NCBI RefSeq assembly: GCF_030814655.1
Contig: NZ_JAUSVK010000001.1
Coordinates: 4,719,001 to 4,783,000 of the forward strand
Direction: 5' to 3'
DNA length: 64,000 nucleotides
Source of the DNA: Labrys monachus
GTDB lineage: Bacteria > Pseudomonadota > Alphaproteobacteria > Rhizobiales > Labraceae
Shown: one piece after another, positions 43,948-54,000 of the stretch
Layout: every line of letters begins with the position of its first letter
How positions within the stretch are numbered: the stretch's first letter is position 1
The notes under the pieces: model-generated
The model's database searches: none
Told to the model about the DNA's origin: nothing
The model's input: only the letters and a program-made list of their open reading frames with translations
Program-made: the position numbers and the translations under genes

Positions 43948-45468
43948 TTGCTGAAAAACATCCTTTCCATCGGCGCCTGGACCATGGTCTCCCGCGTGAC
44001 CGGCTTCGCCCGCGACGCCATGATGGCCGCCATCCTCGGTTCCGGCCCCGCCGCCGAGGCTTTCATCGTCGCCTTCCGCCTCCCGAATCACTTCCGCGCC
44101 ATTTTCGGCGAGGGAGCGTTCAACGCCGCCTTCGTGCCGGCCTATGCGAGAGTGCACGAGCAGAGCGGCAATGCCGCGGCGAGACTGTTCCTGGGGCGCA
44201 TCGTGTCGCTGCTGCTGATCTCCCAGGTGATCCTGCTCGGCCTCGCGCTCCTCTTCATGCCGCAGCTGGTCGCGCTGCTCGCACCCGGCTTCGAAGGCGA
44301 GCGCCTCGCTCTGTCGGTCACGCTCACCCGCATCACCTTTCCCTACCTGCTGCTCATCACCCTGGCGACGCTTTACGGCGGCGTCCTCAACGCCTCCGGG
44401 CGCTTCACCGCGGCGGCCGCCGCGCCGGCCCTGCTCAACGTGGCGATGATCGGCACGCTGGCCTGCGCCTGGGTGTTCCCGACGGCCGCCCATGCCGCGG
44501 CCTGGGGCGTCACGATCTCCGGCGTGCTGCAGCTGGCGGTCATGCTCTGGGCGGCCAAGCGCGCCCATGTGCTCGCCAAGCCGGAGCCCGTGCATTTCGA
44601 CGCGCCGGTCAAGGGCTTCTTCTCCGCGCTCGGCCCGGCCACCATCGGCTCGATGGGCGTGCAGATCGCGCTCTTCGCCGATACGATCATCGCATCCGTC
44701 CTGTCGGCCGGCGCCGTCGCCGCCCTCTATTATGCCGACCGCATCAACCAGCTGCCGCTCGGGATCATCGGCATTGCGGCCGGCACCGTGCTGCTGCCGG
44801 AAATGAGCCGCCTCGTCGCCGCCGGGCGGACGGACGACGCCCATGCCGCCCAGCGGCGCACCATATTCCTCACCTGGCTGATGGCCGCCCCCTTCCTGGC
44901 GGGCTTCATCACCGTGCCCGACCTCATCATGCGCGCCCTGTTCATGCGGGGGGCCTTCACCGCCCAGTCGGCCGATGCCGCGGCGGCGGCCCTCTACGCC
45001 TATGGCATCGGCCTGCCCGCCGTGGTGCTGATCCGCTCGGCGGTGGCGAGCTTCTATTCCCGCGGAGACACCAAGACGCCGCTCTGGGCCTCGCTCAGCG
45101 CCGTCGCCGTCAACGTGGTGTTCAAGGTCCTGCTCATGGGTCCGCTGCAGCAGGCCGGTCTCGCCTTCGCGACATCGATCGGCGCGTGGATCAATCTCGG
45201 CATCCTCGTCGTGCTCGCCACCCGGCGCGGCTACATGGTGCTCGACCGGCGCTTCTGGTCGATGCAGCTCGGGATCGCGGTCGCCACCCTTCTCATGGGC
45301 GTCGCCATGTCCTTCGCCGAATCGAGGCTGACGCCGCTCATCGCCTGGCTGCCGCGCGGACAGGAAGTCGGGCTCCTCGCCTTGGTCGGCGTCGTCGGCT
45401 CGGTCGTCTATGTCGGGACGACCTTCGCCTTCTTCCGCGCGCTCGGCATTCGCCTCGGGCGGCGATAG
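43948..45468 (+). CDS. murJ: lipid II flippase MurJ
   Basis: A 506-residue polytopic membrane protein (about 14 helices) of the MOP superfamily that flips the peptidoglycan precursor lipid II. The N-terminus LKNILSIGAWTMVSRVTGFARD, FRLPNHFRAIFGEGAFNAAFVP and YYADRINQLPLGIIGIA are diagnostic. The start chosen is TTG at 43948 (giving MLKNIL, the family's usual beginning) with GGCGGA nine bases upstream; the frame also stays open to 43852 but that extension is Cys/Ala-rich and non-conserved. It stands alone between the candidate small RNA and a convergent alcohol dehydrogenase. Confidence 0.94.
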   Translation: MLKNILSIGAWTMVSRVTGFARDAMMAAILGSGPAAEAFIVAFRLPNHFRAIFGEGAFNAAFVPAYARVHEQSGNAAARLFLGRIVSLLLISQVILLGLALLFMPQLVALLAPGFEGERLALSVTLTRITFPYLLLITLATLYGGVLNASGRFTAAAAAPALLNVAMIGTLACAWVFPTAAHAAAWGVTISGVLQLAVMLWAAKRAHVLAKPEPVHFDAPVKGFFSALGPATIGSMGVQIALFADTIIASVLSAGAVAALYYADRINQLPLGIIGIAAGTVLLPEMSRLVAAGRTDDAHAAQRRTIFLTWLMAAPFLAGFITVPDLIMRALFMRGAFTAQSADAAAAALYAYGIGLPAVVLIRSAVASFYSRGDTKTPLWASLSAVAVNVVFKVLLMGPLQQAGLAFATSIGAWINLGILVVLATRRGYMVLDRRFWSMQLGIAVATLLMGVAMSFAESRLTPLIAWLPRGQEVGLLALVGVVGSVVYVGTTFAFFRALGIRLGRR

Positions 45469-45501
45469 CGGGGCGGAAAGCGGCCCGATGCCGCAGCGCC
45501 G

Positions 45502-46542
45502 TCAGAAGCCGGTGATGACGCTGATGCCGATGCCGTCGAAACTGTCCATCCGCATAAGCGCGGCCGGCGCGTCGGCGAGGCCGATCCGCTTGCCCACCAG
45601 CCTGTGCGGCGAGAGCTTGCCGGCCTGGATCATGTCGAGCATGGCCTGGTAGCGGAACGCCTGCATGCCGTGACTGCCGAGGATCTGCAGCTCATAGGCG
45701 ATCACCCTGTCCATCGGCAGCGGCGGGCGGGCGTGATCGCCGAGCATGAGGCCGATCTGGACATGGCGGCCGCGACGGCGCAGCCCGGCGATCGAGTTGA
45801 AGCAGGTCGTCGTATGGCCGAGCGCGTCGATCGAGACATGGGCGCCGCCGCCGGTGAGGTCCCTCACAGCAGCCACCACATCGGCGGTCCGGGAGGCATC
45901 GATGGTCGCAACCGCGCCGATCGAGCCCGCGAAGGCCAGCTTGTCCTCGGCCAGGTCGATGGCGATCACATTGCCGCCCATGGCGCTGGCGATCATGACG
46001 GCCGAAAGGCCGACCCCGCCGCAGCCGTGGACCGCGACCCATTCGCCCGGCGCGACGCGGCCGAGATCGGCGACGGCGCGGAAGGACGTCGCGAAGCGGC
46101 ATCCGAGGCTCGCCGCGGTGACGAAATCGAGCGCCTCCGGCAGCCTCACCAGATTGACGTCGGCGAAATCGATCGCGACGTAATCGGCGAAGGATCCCCA
46201 GGCCGTGAATCCCGGCTGGAACTGGTTCTCGCAGACCTGGTGATTGCCGGATGCGCATTCGGGGCAATGGCCGCAGCCCGCCACGAAGGGCATGGTGACG
46301 CGATCGCCGACCCGCCAGCGCCGGACATGGCCGCCGACGGCCGCGACGGTGCCGGCCAGCTCATGCCCCGGCACATGCGGCAGCACGATGTCGGCATCAT
46401 GCCCCATCCAGCCGTGCCAGTCGCTGCGGCACAGCCCCGTCGCCTCGACCTTGACGACGACGCCTTCCGCCGATGGCTGCGGATCGGGGACGGTCCGGAC
46501 GGACGGCGTCTGGCGGAACTGCTCGAAGAGGATGGCCTTCAT
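45502..46542 (-). CDS. zinc-dependent alcohol dehydrogenase (MDR family)
   Basis: A 346-residue medium-chain dehydrogenase. Catalytic zinc ligands are in GLCRSDWH and PGHELAG; structural zinc cysteines are in [15 protein letters not shown]. The NAD(P)-binding [10 protein letters not shown] motif is intact. Substrate unknown; the sequence resembles secondary alcohol or formaldehyde-independent dehydrogenases of the tdh/adh group. It lies 16 bases from the upstream M20 peptidase on the same strand, so the two may be co-transcribed. Confidence 0.88.
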   Translation of the reverse strand: MKAILFEQFRQTPSVRTVPDPQPSAEGVVVKVEATGLCRSDWHGWMGHDADIVLPHVPGHELAGTVAAVGGHVRRWRVGDRVTMPFVAGCGHCPECASGNHQVCENQFQPGFTAWGSFADYVAIDFADVNLVRLPEALDFVTAASLGCRFATSFRAVADLGRVAPGEWVAVHGCGGVGLSAVMIASAMGGNVIAIDLAEDKLAFAGSIGAVATIDASRTADVVAAVRDLTGGGAHVSIDALGHTTTCFNSIAGLRRRGRHVQIGLMLGDHARPPLPMDRVIAYELQILGSHGMQAFRYQAMLDMIQAGKLSPHRLVGKRIGLADAPAALMRMDSFDGIGISVITGF

Positions 46543-46558
46543 GCGCGGCTTTCCGTCT

Positions 46559-47944
46559 TCACCGGGCGAGGGCGTCGAGGATGCGCACCCAGGAGCGGAT
46601 GCCCTTGTGGAAGCTGCGCAGGTCGTATTTCTCGTTGGGCGAATGGATCTGGTCGTCCTCCAGGCCGAAGCCGATCAGGAGCGAATCGATGCCGAGGATG
46701 CGCTGGAGATCCCCGACCACCGGGATCGAACCGCCGGCTCCGATCACCGGCGCGGTGCGGCCCCATTCCTCCGCCAGCGCCCGGCGCGCCTTCGTCAGCG
46801 GCGGGCTGTCGGCGGGCACGGCGATGGCAGGGCTGGCGCCATGGGACTGGAAGACGGCGTGGCAGTCTTCGGGCAGGCGGGCGGAAACGAACTGCCGGAA
46901 CGCGGCCTGGACCCGCGCCGGATCCTGCCCGCCGACCAGGCGGAACGAAACCTTGGCCGACGCCTGCGCCGGGATCACCGTCTTCGCTCCCTCGCCCGTA
47001 TAGCCGCCGACGATGCCGTTGACGTCGCAGGTCGGCCTGACGGTGATCTGCTCGAGCACCGTCCGGTCCTTTTCGCCCGCCGGCACCTTCAGCCCGACGT
47101 CGCCGAGGAACTCGGCCCCGTCGAAGTTCAGCGCATCCCATTCCGCCTTCACGTCGGCGGGAAGGTCCTGGACGCCGTCATAGAAGCCGGGCAGCGTGAC
47201 GCGGCCCTCGTCGTCGTGCAGAGCGGCAAGGATCTTCGCCAGCACGCGGATGGGGTTCTGCGCCGCACCGCCATAGGAGCCGGAATGCAGATCCCGGCTC
47301 GCCGCCTTGATGGTGACCTCCTCATAGACGATGCCGCGCAGCATGGTGGTGACGGCCGGGGTCTCGCGATCCCACATGCCGGTATCGCAGACGAGGCAGA
47401 AATCCGCCTTCAGCTCGTCGCGGTTGGCGGTGAGGAAGGGCACGAGACTGCGCGAGGACGATTCTTCCTCGCCTTCCAGGAAGATGGTCACGTCGACCGG
47501 CAATTGCCCATCGGCGGCGATGAGCGCACGGCAAGCCTCGATGAAGGTCATCACCTGGCCCTTGTCGTCCGAAGCGCCGCGCCCGACGATGATCTCGCCA
47601 TGCGGCCCGCTCGCACGGATGGGCTCGAACGGCCTGGATGTCCACAGGTCGAGCGGATCCGGCGGCTGCACGTCGTAGTGGCCGTAGAACAGCACATGGG
47701 GAACGCCCTGCCTGCCCGTGCGCCGGTGGCCGACCACCATCGGATGGCCGATCGTCTCGCGCGGCGAAGCGTCGAAACCGAGTTCGCGCAGCGTCGATGC
47801 GGCCCATTCGGCCGCGCGGCGGCAGTCGCCGTCATACGCGCTGTCGGCGGAAATCGAGGGGATGCGGAGGAACTCGAACAAGCGGTCGAGACTTGCATCG
47901 AGCGCCGTATCGGCGGCGTCGAGCGCGTTCTGGATCTGGGACAT
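46559..47944 (-). CDS. M20-family dipeptidase/metallopeptidase
   Basis: A 461-residue co-catalytic zinc peptidase. Metal ligands are visible: His and Asp in [12 protein letters not shown], the bridging Asp and Glu in GASDDKGQ and EGEEESSS, and Asp in CDTGMWD. A lid/dimerisation domain occupies the middle. It most resembles M20 dipeptidases of the carnosinase (CNDP-like) group. It probably breaks down short peptides taken up from outside. The alcohol dehydrogenase gene follows with a 16-base gap. Confidence 0.9.
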   Translation of the reverse strand: MSQIQNALDAADTALDASLDRLFEFLRIPSISADSAYDGDCRRAAEWAASTLRELGFDASPRETIGHPMVVGHRRTGRQGVPHVLFYGHYDVQPPDPLDLWTSRPFEPIRASGPHGEIIVGRGASDDKGQVMTFIEACRALIAADGQLPVDVTIFLEGEEESSSRSLVPFLTANRDELKADFCLVCDTGMWDRETPAVTTMLRGIVYEEVTIKAASRDLHSGSYGGAAQNPIRVLAKILAALHDDEGRVTLPGFYDGVQDLPADVKAEWDALNFDGAEFLGDVGLKVPAGEKDRTVLEQITVRPTCDVNGIVGGYTGEGAKTVIPAQASAKVSFRLVGGQDPARVQAAFRQFVSARLPEDCHAVFQSHGASPAIAVPADSPPLTKARRALAEEWGRTAPVIGAGGSIPVVGDLQRILGIDSLLIGFGLEDDQIHSPNEKYDLRSFHKGIRSWVRILDALAR

Positions 47945-48189
47945 GGGCCTGACTATCGGATACGGAGAGGCGGCAGGCTAGAACATGATCCGCGAAAGTG
48001 AAAGCCCGTCCCTGCCCGAGACATGGTGCGACGACCCCTTACGCCGGACGCACCGTCAACGGGGCGCTCCGTCGCGAAAAAGCAACTTTCCTGCCCGAGT
48101 GGTGCCGTTATTGCGGATTACGGGCTCCATTCGGTCGGATGTAGCGTATGGAAAGGGCCGCCTTGCACGCTGCCGGACTTGGTAAACCG

Positions 48190-48648
48190 TCAATTCGCGA
48201 CCTTCTGAGTCCGGGCCGACAGGCGGGCGCGCTGGATCAGCGAGGCCGCGCGGCGATAGATCTGCCGCGGCGACACCGGTCCGGTCAGCACAGCTTCGAA
48301 GCCCGCATGGGTCGCCATCAGTTCCGCCGCCCGGCTCGGCTGCTCGGCCACCAGAAGGACGGGCACGTCGCGGATCTGGTCGCCGCCGCCGCGGGACAGC
48401 GCCTCCATCAGGGCGAAGGCCTCTTCGAGGGCCGGCAACGCCATGACGATGCAGGATGGCGCCGCCACGCTCACCGCCTCCAGCGTCTCGGCACGCGAAG
48501 CCGCGACTCTCACCTTGGTCATGCCGAAATCCAGAAGTGCCTCGCGCCAGTTGAACGCGACATCTTCATTCGGCTGAACCAGTAAAATATCAGCCTGCTG
48601 AATTATCTTTCCGCCTGCCTTTACGGGTACAACCGAGGTTCCATCCAT
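48190..48648 (-). CDS. degenerate receiver-domain protein (pseudo-receiver)
   Basis: A 152-residue protein whose residues 18-140 have a receiver-like fold: ADILLVQPNEDVAFNWREALLDFG, SCIVMALPALEEAF, VPVLLVAEQP, VLTGPVSPRQIY. The phospho-acceptor Asp is missing (Met-Ala at that place), the acidic pair is weakened, and the Lys before Pro is Gly. It should not be phosphorylated in the usual way. The ATG at 48648 has GGAG 12 bases upstream; a TTG 18 bases earlier is an alternative. No kinase is adjacent. The upstream 48649-48844 gap is AT-rich. It may be a protein-protein interaction module. Confidence 0.7.
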   Translation of the reverse strand: MDGTSVVPVKAGGKIIQQADILLVQPNEDVAFNWREALLDFGMTKVRVAASRAETLEAVSVAAPSCIVMALPALEEAFALMEALSRGGGDQIRDVPVLLVAEQPSRAAELMATHAGFEAVLTGPVSPRQIYRRAASLIQRARLSARTQKVAN

Positions 48649-48844
48649 GATATCTCGATACTCCAATGGCTTAACTGCGATGCCCCATGACAGAAAGCAA
48701 CCACGACGTCTCTATCGTGGAACTACTCCACTAATTTGTCGTGAAATGCAACATAAAAGTTTCAAGTAATTGTCATACAAATTTTGTCTCTACGAATTGT
48801 GGCAATATATTGATATACTAGACCTACGGCATCCGGGAATACCG

Positions 48845-50317
48845 TCATCCACGCGACCTCCCGCCTAGTATACCTCGCAGGATCGCCTGCGTTATCTCGC
48901 GTCCGGCTGTGGTTGCAATCGTGCGCGAAACCGATCGGATCACGGCCTGCGTCGTGGTCATGCGGCCGCCCGATCCGCTGCCGAAAATGGTATCGAGAAT
49001 CCCGCCGCCCTTTTGCCCCGGCGCAGGTGCGGCGTCCTGCGCCACGCGGCGCTGGAGCATCTCGAAGGCCGAATCGCGGTCGATCGCCTGCTCATACTTG
49101 CCGCGCAGGGGCGAGGCCTGCATCACCGTCTGCCGCTCGGCCGGCGTGATCGTGCCGACGCGCGCGGAAGGCGGCAGGACCAGCGCACGCTGCACCATGG
49201 CGGGGACGCCGTTGCCCTCCAGGAAGGAAACCAGAGCCTCGCCCTTGCCGAGCTCGGAGATCGCCCGCGCCGTGTCGATGCCGGGATTGGGGCGGAACGT
49301 GTCGGCCGCGGCCTTCACCGCCTTCTGGTCTCGCGGCGTGTAGGCGCGCAGGGCGTGCTGCACCCGGTTGCCGAGCTGCCCCAGCACGGTATCGGGCACA
49401 TCGAGCGGATTCTGGGTGATGAAGTAGATGCCGATGCCCTTGGAGCGGATGAGGCGGACGACCTGCTCGATCTTCTGGAGCAGGGCGGGCGGCGCGTCGG
49501 CGAACAGGAGATGGGCTTCGTCGAAGAAGAAGACGAGCCGCGGCTTGTCGACGTCGCCGACCTCGGGCAGCTGCTCGAACAGTTCCGACATCAGCCAGAG
49601 CAGAAAGGTGGCATAGAGCTGCGGCGCCATCATCAGCTTGTCGGCAGCCAATATGTTGATCGTGCCGCGGCCCTCGCGGTCGATCCGGCCGATATCGGCG
49701 AGGTCGAGGGCCGGTTCGCCGAAGAATTTGCCGCCGCCCTGCTGCTCCAGCACGAGGAGCTGGCGCTGGATGGTGCCGACGGTCGCCTTCGAGACGTTGC
49801 CATAGGTCTTCACCAGGTCGGCAGCGCGTTCGGCCATGTCGGCGAGCAAGGCGCGAAGGTCCTTGAGGTCCAGCAGCAGCAGGCCCTGCTCGTCCGCCAG
49901 CCTGAAGGCGACGTTGAGCACGCCCGCCTGCACGTCGTTGAGCTGCAGCATGCGCGACAGGAGGAGCGGTCCGAGATCGGTTATCGTCGCCCGGATCGGT
50001 GCTCCCTGCTCGCCGAACACGTCCCAGAACTGGACCGGGAATTCGTCGGGTCGATAGGCGATGCCGACATCCGCCGCACGCTTGAGGAGGAAGTCCTCGC
50101 CCCGGCCCGGCTGGCTCAGGCCGGCGAGATCCCCCTTGACGTCGGCCGCGAAGACCGGAACGCCCCGGGCCGAGAAGCCTTCCGCCAGCACCTGCAGCGT
50201 GACGGTCTTGCCGGTGCCGGTGGCGCCGGTGATCAGGCCGTGCCGGTTGCCGAATGCGAGATCCAGATATTCGGGCTTGGAGCTCTTTGCGACAAAAATC
50301 CTCGTCTGGTCTTCCAT
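48845..50317 (-). CDS. HerA-like/DUF853 ATPase
   Basis: A 490-residue P-loop ATPase of the DUF853 (YjgR) family. Walker A is GATGTGKT (residues 31-38), Walker B is LVFFFDEAHLLF, and FITQNPLDVPDTVLGQLGNRVQHALRAYTP is a clear family signature. Related to the HerA/FtsK ATPases, but the role of DUF853 proteins is unknown. The C-terminal GILDTIFGSGSGGR is Gly-rich and probably flexible. The start has GAG close upstream. It is alone on its strand. Confidence 0.88.
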   Translation of the reverse strand: MEDQTRIFVAKSSKPEYLDLAFGNRHGLITGATGTGKTVTLQVLAEGFSARGVPVFAADVKGDLAGLSQPGRGEDFLLKRAADVGIAYRPDEFPVQFWDVFGEQGAPIRATITDLGPLLLSRMLQLNDVQAGVLNVAFRLADEQGLLLLDLKDLRALLADMAERAADLVKTYGNVSKATVGTIQRQLLVLEQQGGGKFFGEPALDLADIGRIDREGRGTINILAADKLMMAPQLYATFLLWLMSELFEQLPEVGDVDKPRLVFFFDEAHLLFADAPPALLQKIEQVVRLIRSKGIGIYFITQNPLDVPDTVLGQLGNRVQHALRAYTPRDQKAVKAAADTFRPNPGIDTARAISELGKGEALVSFLEGNGVPAMVQRALVLPPSARVGTITPAERQTVMQASPLRGKYEQAIDRDSAFEMLQRRVAQDAAPAPGQKGGGILDTIFGSGSGGRMTTTQAVIRSVSRTIATTAGREITQAILRGILGGRSRG

Positions 50318-50556
50318 CTCGGCGATACCTGCCCTGTTTCAACGCTTGTGTGAGCATAGACGCGGCGGCCATCCATCACCATACCGGTGTACAGCCGGCG
50401 TGGCCCGATCACAGGCGCCACCGGCATTGAATTGCCCGGGGACGCCGCTCCGGCCTTGATCTCGACGTTGAAATGCGAAAAGACAAGGGTGGAGCTGCCT
50501 CGGCGTGACGTTCGTCGGGGTGCGCGCGTGTGTGACGGCGTCAGGGAGAATGCGCA

Positions 50557-50949
50557 ATGGAAGAATTGATCGCCCTACTGTCCTCCAAGGTCGGCATCAG
50601 CCCGGATGTCGCCACGCAGGCGGTCGGGGCCATTCTCGCCTTTCTCGAGCGCGAGGGTCCCGCCGACGCCGTGTCCAAGCTGGTCGATTCCATCACAGGC
50701 GCCCGCGACATCACCAATGAGGCGATCAATGCGCAGAGCGGCGGCTTCATGGGCATGCTGGCCGGCATGGTGGGCCATGTGGGCGGGGGAATCGCCGGAC
50801 TGGGCGGGCAGTTGATGGCGATGGGGCTGGACCTCAACCAGATCCAGGCCATCGGCCGGGAATTGTTCGCCTTCGCCGAAAGGGAAGCGGGCCCTGAAGT
50901 GGTCGGCAAGATCGTCCGCGAGATCCCCGAGCTCGGGCAGTTCGTCTGA
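50557..50949 (+). CDS. conserved hypothetical helical protein
   Basis: A 130-residue protein I do not recognise with certainty. It has helical N- and C-terminal parts (EELIALLSSKVGISPDVATQAVGAILAFLEREG) and a Gly/Met-rich middle (GGFMGMLAGMVGHVGGGIAGLGG). The layout recalls small DUF2267- or DUF2780-like proteins. No signal peptide or Cys. GGGAG precedes the ATG. Codon use matches the neighbours, so it is likely real. It is divergent from the DUF853 ATPase across about 240 bases. Confidence 0.65.
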   Translation: MEELIALLSSKVGISPDVATQAVGAILAFLEREGPADAVSKLVDSITGARDITNEAINAQSGGFMGMLAGMVGHVGGGIAGLGGQLMAMGLDLNQIQAIGRELFAFAEREAGPEVVGKIVREIPELGQFV

Positions 50950-51099
50950 GTGCAGACGCGGGAAGCGCCGAGATCCCTCGTCTCCGTCGCGTGCGAAAGC
51001 TTCCCTTGTCCCGGCGCCCGTGATCGCCCGTTCTGAAACCCGGCGCCTGCGGCGAGGGCGCGAGCCGACCGGGGATCGATCCCGCAAGGCCGCGCCTGC

Positions 51100-52140
51100 T
51101 CAGTCGTCGGCGTTGTCGAGCGCCCGGGCGATGACGGCGCGCAGCTCGACGCGGCTCATGAAGATGTCGTGGTTGATGATGCCGGAGGTGTAATCCGTGG
51201 CGTCGACGACCTTGACGCCGGTCTGGTCGAGCTCCGCGCGGTCGCTCAGTCCGACGCGGGGCACGCCGCCTGCCAGCTTCGTCGACAATTCGAGCGCCCG
51301 GTCATTGGCCGAGACGATCACGGTCATCTTCGACGACAGGAGCGGCAGGCGCTTGATCTGGCGCTTGAACAAGTCGACGTCCACGTCCGGATTGGCGAGG
51401 ATGATGGCCCCGAAGCGGCCCGAGAGCGTGCCATCCGAGCGATCCGACAGCGAGCGCAGCGCCTCGAGCGCCACCATGCCGCCCATCGAATGGGCGAGGA
51501 TGTTGATGCGGCCCACCTTGGGATCCTTGGCGAGGGCGGTGAGCGTGTCTTCGAGCGCGTCGCGCGACCACAGGGCGCTGTCGCGATCGGTCATGTAATC
51601 GAGAAAGGCCGCGCGCGAGGGCCAGGCGAACAGGATCGGCACGCCGGAGAACTTGATGCCCGCCACCAGCTTGGCATAGCTGGTCGCCGCGCTGTCGAAG
51701 GTCTCGTTGTAGCCGTGCACATAGACGAGCACGTCGCGGCCCTCAGCCTGGGTCGCCAGAGCGGTGGCGGGCTGGTCGCCGCCGAGCTTGCTCACGCCGG
51801 CGACCGACCAGTCCGAGGAGGCGATCGGGTTCACGCTGGCGAGCAGGGTGTTCGAGGGCGGATAGAGCACGAGGCGCGCGGCCGTCGGCTCGGAAGCCCG
51901 CCCCGTATCGAACCAGGGCTCGGCGTCGCCCGTGCTCTTGCGGGTCGTCATCATCAGCATGGTGATGCCGCCCCGCCAGATGCCGAGCGGCGTGGTCGCA
52001 GCCGCCCTGTCCGGCGCCGCGGCTGTGGTCAGCACCGGCTTCAGCGGCGCGTCGGTCGCCCCGGTGTCGTCATCGATGCCGACGCAGCCCGTCAGGGCCA
52101 GGGCCGACAATACCAAAGCGAAGAGCGAGGCGGCTCTCAT
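51100..52140 (-). CDS. lipoprotein alpha/beta hydrolase (DUF900)
   Basis: A 346-residue predicted lipoprotein (lipobox LTGC at about residue 16-19) with a DUF900 alpha/beta-hydrolase domain. The motifs VYVHGYNETFDSA, the nucleophile elbow LAHSMGGMVAL and a C-terminal INHDIFMS are typical; the Ser and His look intact. Substrate unknown (esterase or lipase of the envelope). The start chosen at 52140 begins the signal peptide; a GTG at 52170 extends the frame by ten codons. It is convergent with the hypothetical gene and on the same strand as gabD. Confidence 0.82.
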   Translation of the reverse strand: MRAASLFALVLSALALTGCVGIDDDTGATDAPLKPVLTTAAAPDRAAATTPLGIWRGGITMLMMTTRKSTGDAEPWFDTGRASEPTAARLVLYPPSNTLLASVNPIASSDWSVAGVSKLGGDQPATALATQAEGRDVLVYVHGYNETFDSAATSYAKLVAGIKFSGVPILFAWPSRAAFLDYMTDRDSALWSRDALEDTLTALAKDPKVGRINILAHSMGGMVALEALRSLSDRSDGTLSGRFGAIILANPDVDVDLFKRQIKRLPLLSSKMTVIVSANDRALELSTKLAGGVPRVGLSDRAELDQTGVKVVDATDYTSGIINHDIFMSRVELRAVIARALDNADD

Positions 52141-52355
52141 TCCGTGACCAATCCCTTTGCTGCGCCGCACTCAATGCAGCCGAAGTGGTGAATAGCCAGT
52201 GAACAGGCGAAAATGAGGCGCGGGCCGGCAGGGCCGAGGAAATCGGCTTTTCCGCCGCGTTTTCCCGGCCCCCGGCAAAAATGTCACGATCCCCGCCCGT
52301 CGAGCGCGGCGCCCGGAAGGAAGCGCCGCGCCGGCGGGGAAGCAGCGGACGGCCG

Positions 52356-53819
52356 TCAGGCCAGTCCGCCCATGCAGACATATTTGCTGTCGAGATAATC
52401 CTCGATACCGTATTTGGAGCCTTCCTTGCCCATGCCGGATTCCTTGACGCCGCCGAAGGGGGCGACTTCGGTGGTGATCAGGCCTTCATTGACGCCGACC
52501 ATGCCGTATTTGAGCGCCTCGGAGACGCGGAAAGCCCTGGCGAGATCCCGCGTGTAGAAATAGGAGGCGAGGCCGAATTCGGTATCGTTCGCCATCCTCA
52601 CCGCTTCTTCCTCCGTCTCGAACCTGAACACCGGCGAAAGCGGGCCGAAGGTCTCGTCGCGGGCGACGATCATGTCCGGCGTCACGCCGGTCATCACCGT
52701 CGGCTCGAAGAAGGTGCCGCCGAGCTTGTGCCGCTTGCCGCCGGCCACCACCTTGGCGCCCTTGGAGATGGCGTCGGCGAGATGCTCCTCGACCTTGGCC
52801 ACCGCCTTCTCGTCGATCAGTGGCCCCTGCTGCACGCCGGCATCGAGGCCGTTGCCGACCTTGAGCGCATTGGAGGCGGCGACGAGCTTCTCGACGAAGC
52901 GGTCATGAATGCCCGACTGCACCAGGAAGCGGTTGGTGCACACGCAGGTCTGGCCGGAATTGCGGTATTTGGCGATCATCGCGCCTTCGATGGCCCGGTC
53001 GACGTCGGCGTCGTCGAACACGATGAAGGGGGCGTTGCCGCCGAGTTCCATCGAGACCTTCTTCAGCGTCTTCGCCGACTGCTCCACCAGCAGCTTGCCG
53101 ATCGGCGTCGAGCCGGTGAAGGTGATCTTGCGCACGGCGGGGTTCGAGGTCAGCTCGCCGCCGATGGCGCTGGCCGAGCCGGTGAGCACGTTGACGACGC
53201 CGGCGGGAATGCCGGCCATCTCGCACAGAGCTCCCCAGGCGAGCCCGGAATAGGGCGTCTGCGCCGCCGGCTTGATGACGATGGTGCAGCCTGCCGCCAG
53301 GGCCGGGCCGAGCTTGCGCGCGATCATCGAGGAGGGAAAGTTCCACGGCGTGATGGCGCCGACGACGCCGACCGGCTCCTTCGTCACCAGAATGCGGCGG
53401 CCCGGCCATGGGGAGGGAATCACGTCGCCATAGACGCGCTGGGCTTCCTCGGCGAACCAGCGCACATAGGCGGCCGAGAACATCACCTCGCCCTTCGCCT
53501 CCGCGAGGGATTTGCCCTGTTCCACCGTCAGGAGCACGCCGAGCGCCTCGCTGTTGGCTTCGACGATATCCGCCAGCCTGTGCAGGATCTTCGCCCGTTC
53601 CTTGGCGGTGCGCGCCCGCCAGGCGGGGAAGGCGGCATCGGCTGCCGCGATGGCGCGGGCGGTCTCGGCCTGGCCGCAATCCGGCACTGTGCCGAGCAGT
53701 TCGCCCGTGGCGGGATTGGTCACCGGGGTCGTCCTGCCGCTGTCGGCGGCGATCCATTGTCCGTCGAAATAGGCGGCTTCACGTTTGAATTCGAGTTTCT
53801 GCGACTGCTTGTCCAACAT
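52356..53819 (-). CDS. gabD: NADP-dependent succinate-semialdehyde dehydrogenase
   Basis: A 487-residue aldehyde dehydrogenase oxidising succinate semialdehyde in GABA breakdown. The catalytic Cys is in GQTCVCTNR and the general base Glu in MELGGNAPFIVF; TPWNFPSSMIARK and FTGSTPIGKLL form the cofactor site. The CVC pair around the catalytic Cys is typical of GabD. No GABA aminotransferase gene is nearby. A good site (GGAGAGG) precedes the ATG at 53819. It is divergent from the asparaginase gene across 180 bases. Confidence 0.9.
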   Translation of the reverse strand: MLDKQSQKLEFKREAAYFDGQWIAADSGRTTPVTNPATGELLGTVPDCGQAETARAIAAADAAFPAWRARTAKERAKILHRLADIVEANSEALGVLLTVEQGKSLAEAKGEVMFSAAYVRWFAEEAQRVYGDVIPSPWPGRRILVTKEPVGVVGAITPWNFPSSMIARKLGPALAAGCTIVIKPAAQTPYSGLAWGALCEMAGIPAGVVNVLTGSASAIGGELTSNPAVRKITFTGSTPIGKLLVEQSAKTLKKVSMELGGNAPFIVFDDADVDRAIEGAMIAKYRNSGQTCVCTNRFLVQSGIHDRFVEKLVAASNALKVGNGLDAGVQQGPLIDEKAVAKVEEHLADAISKGAKVVAGGKRHKLGGTFFEPTVMTGVTPDMIVARDETFGPLSPVFRFETEEEAVRMANDTEFGLASYFYTRDLARAFRVSEALKYGMVGVNEGLITTEVAPFGGVKESGMGKEGSKYGIEDYLDSKYVCMGGLA

Positions 53820-54000
53820 GAGTCCTCTCCCGCACGGTTTCGATCAGGTCTGCCGCCGCCACGCGGCGCGCTGCACAAATAGGCATTCGGCCGGCGGCAG
53901 GCAATGTTCTTTGCCGGGACATCCCTTGTCCCCGCTGTTCTTCGTCCTCGCCTGGCCCCGGTCTTCGGGGTAGACAGCGAAAAGTTCAGCAGGTGATCCC

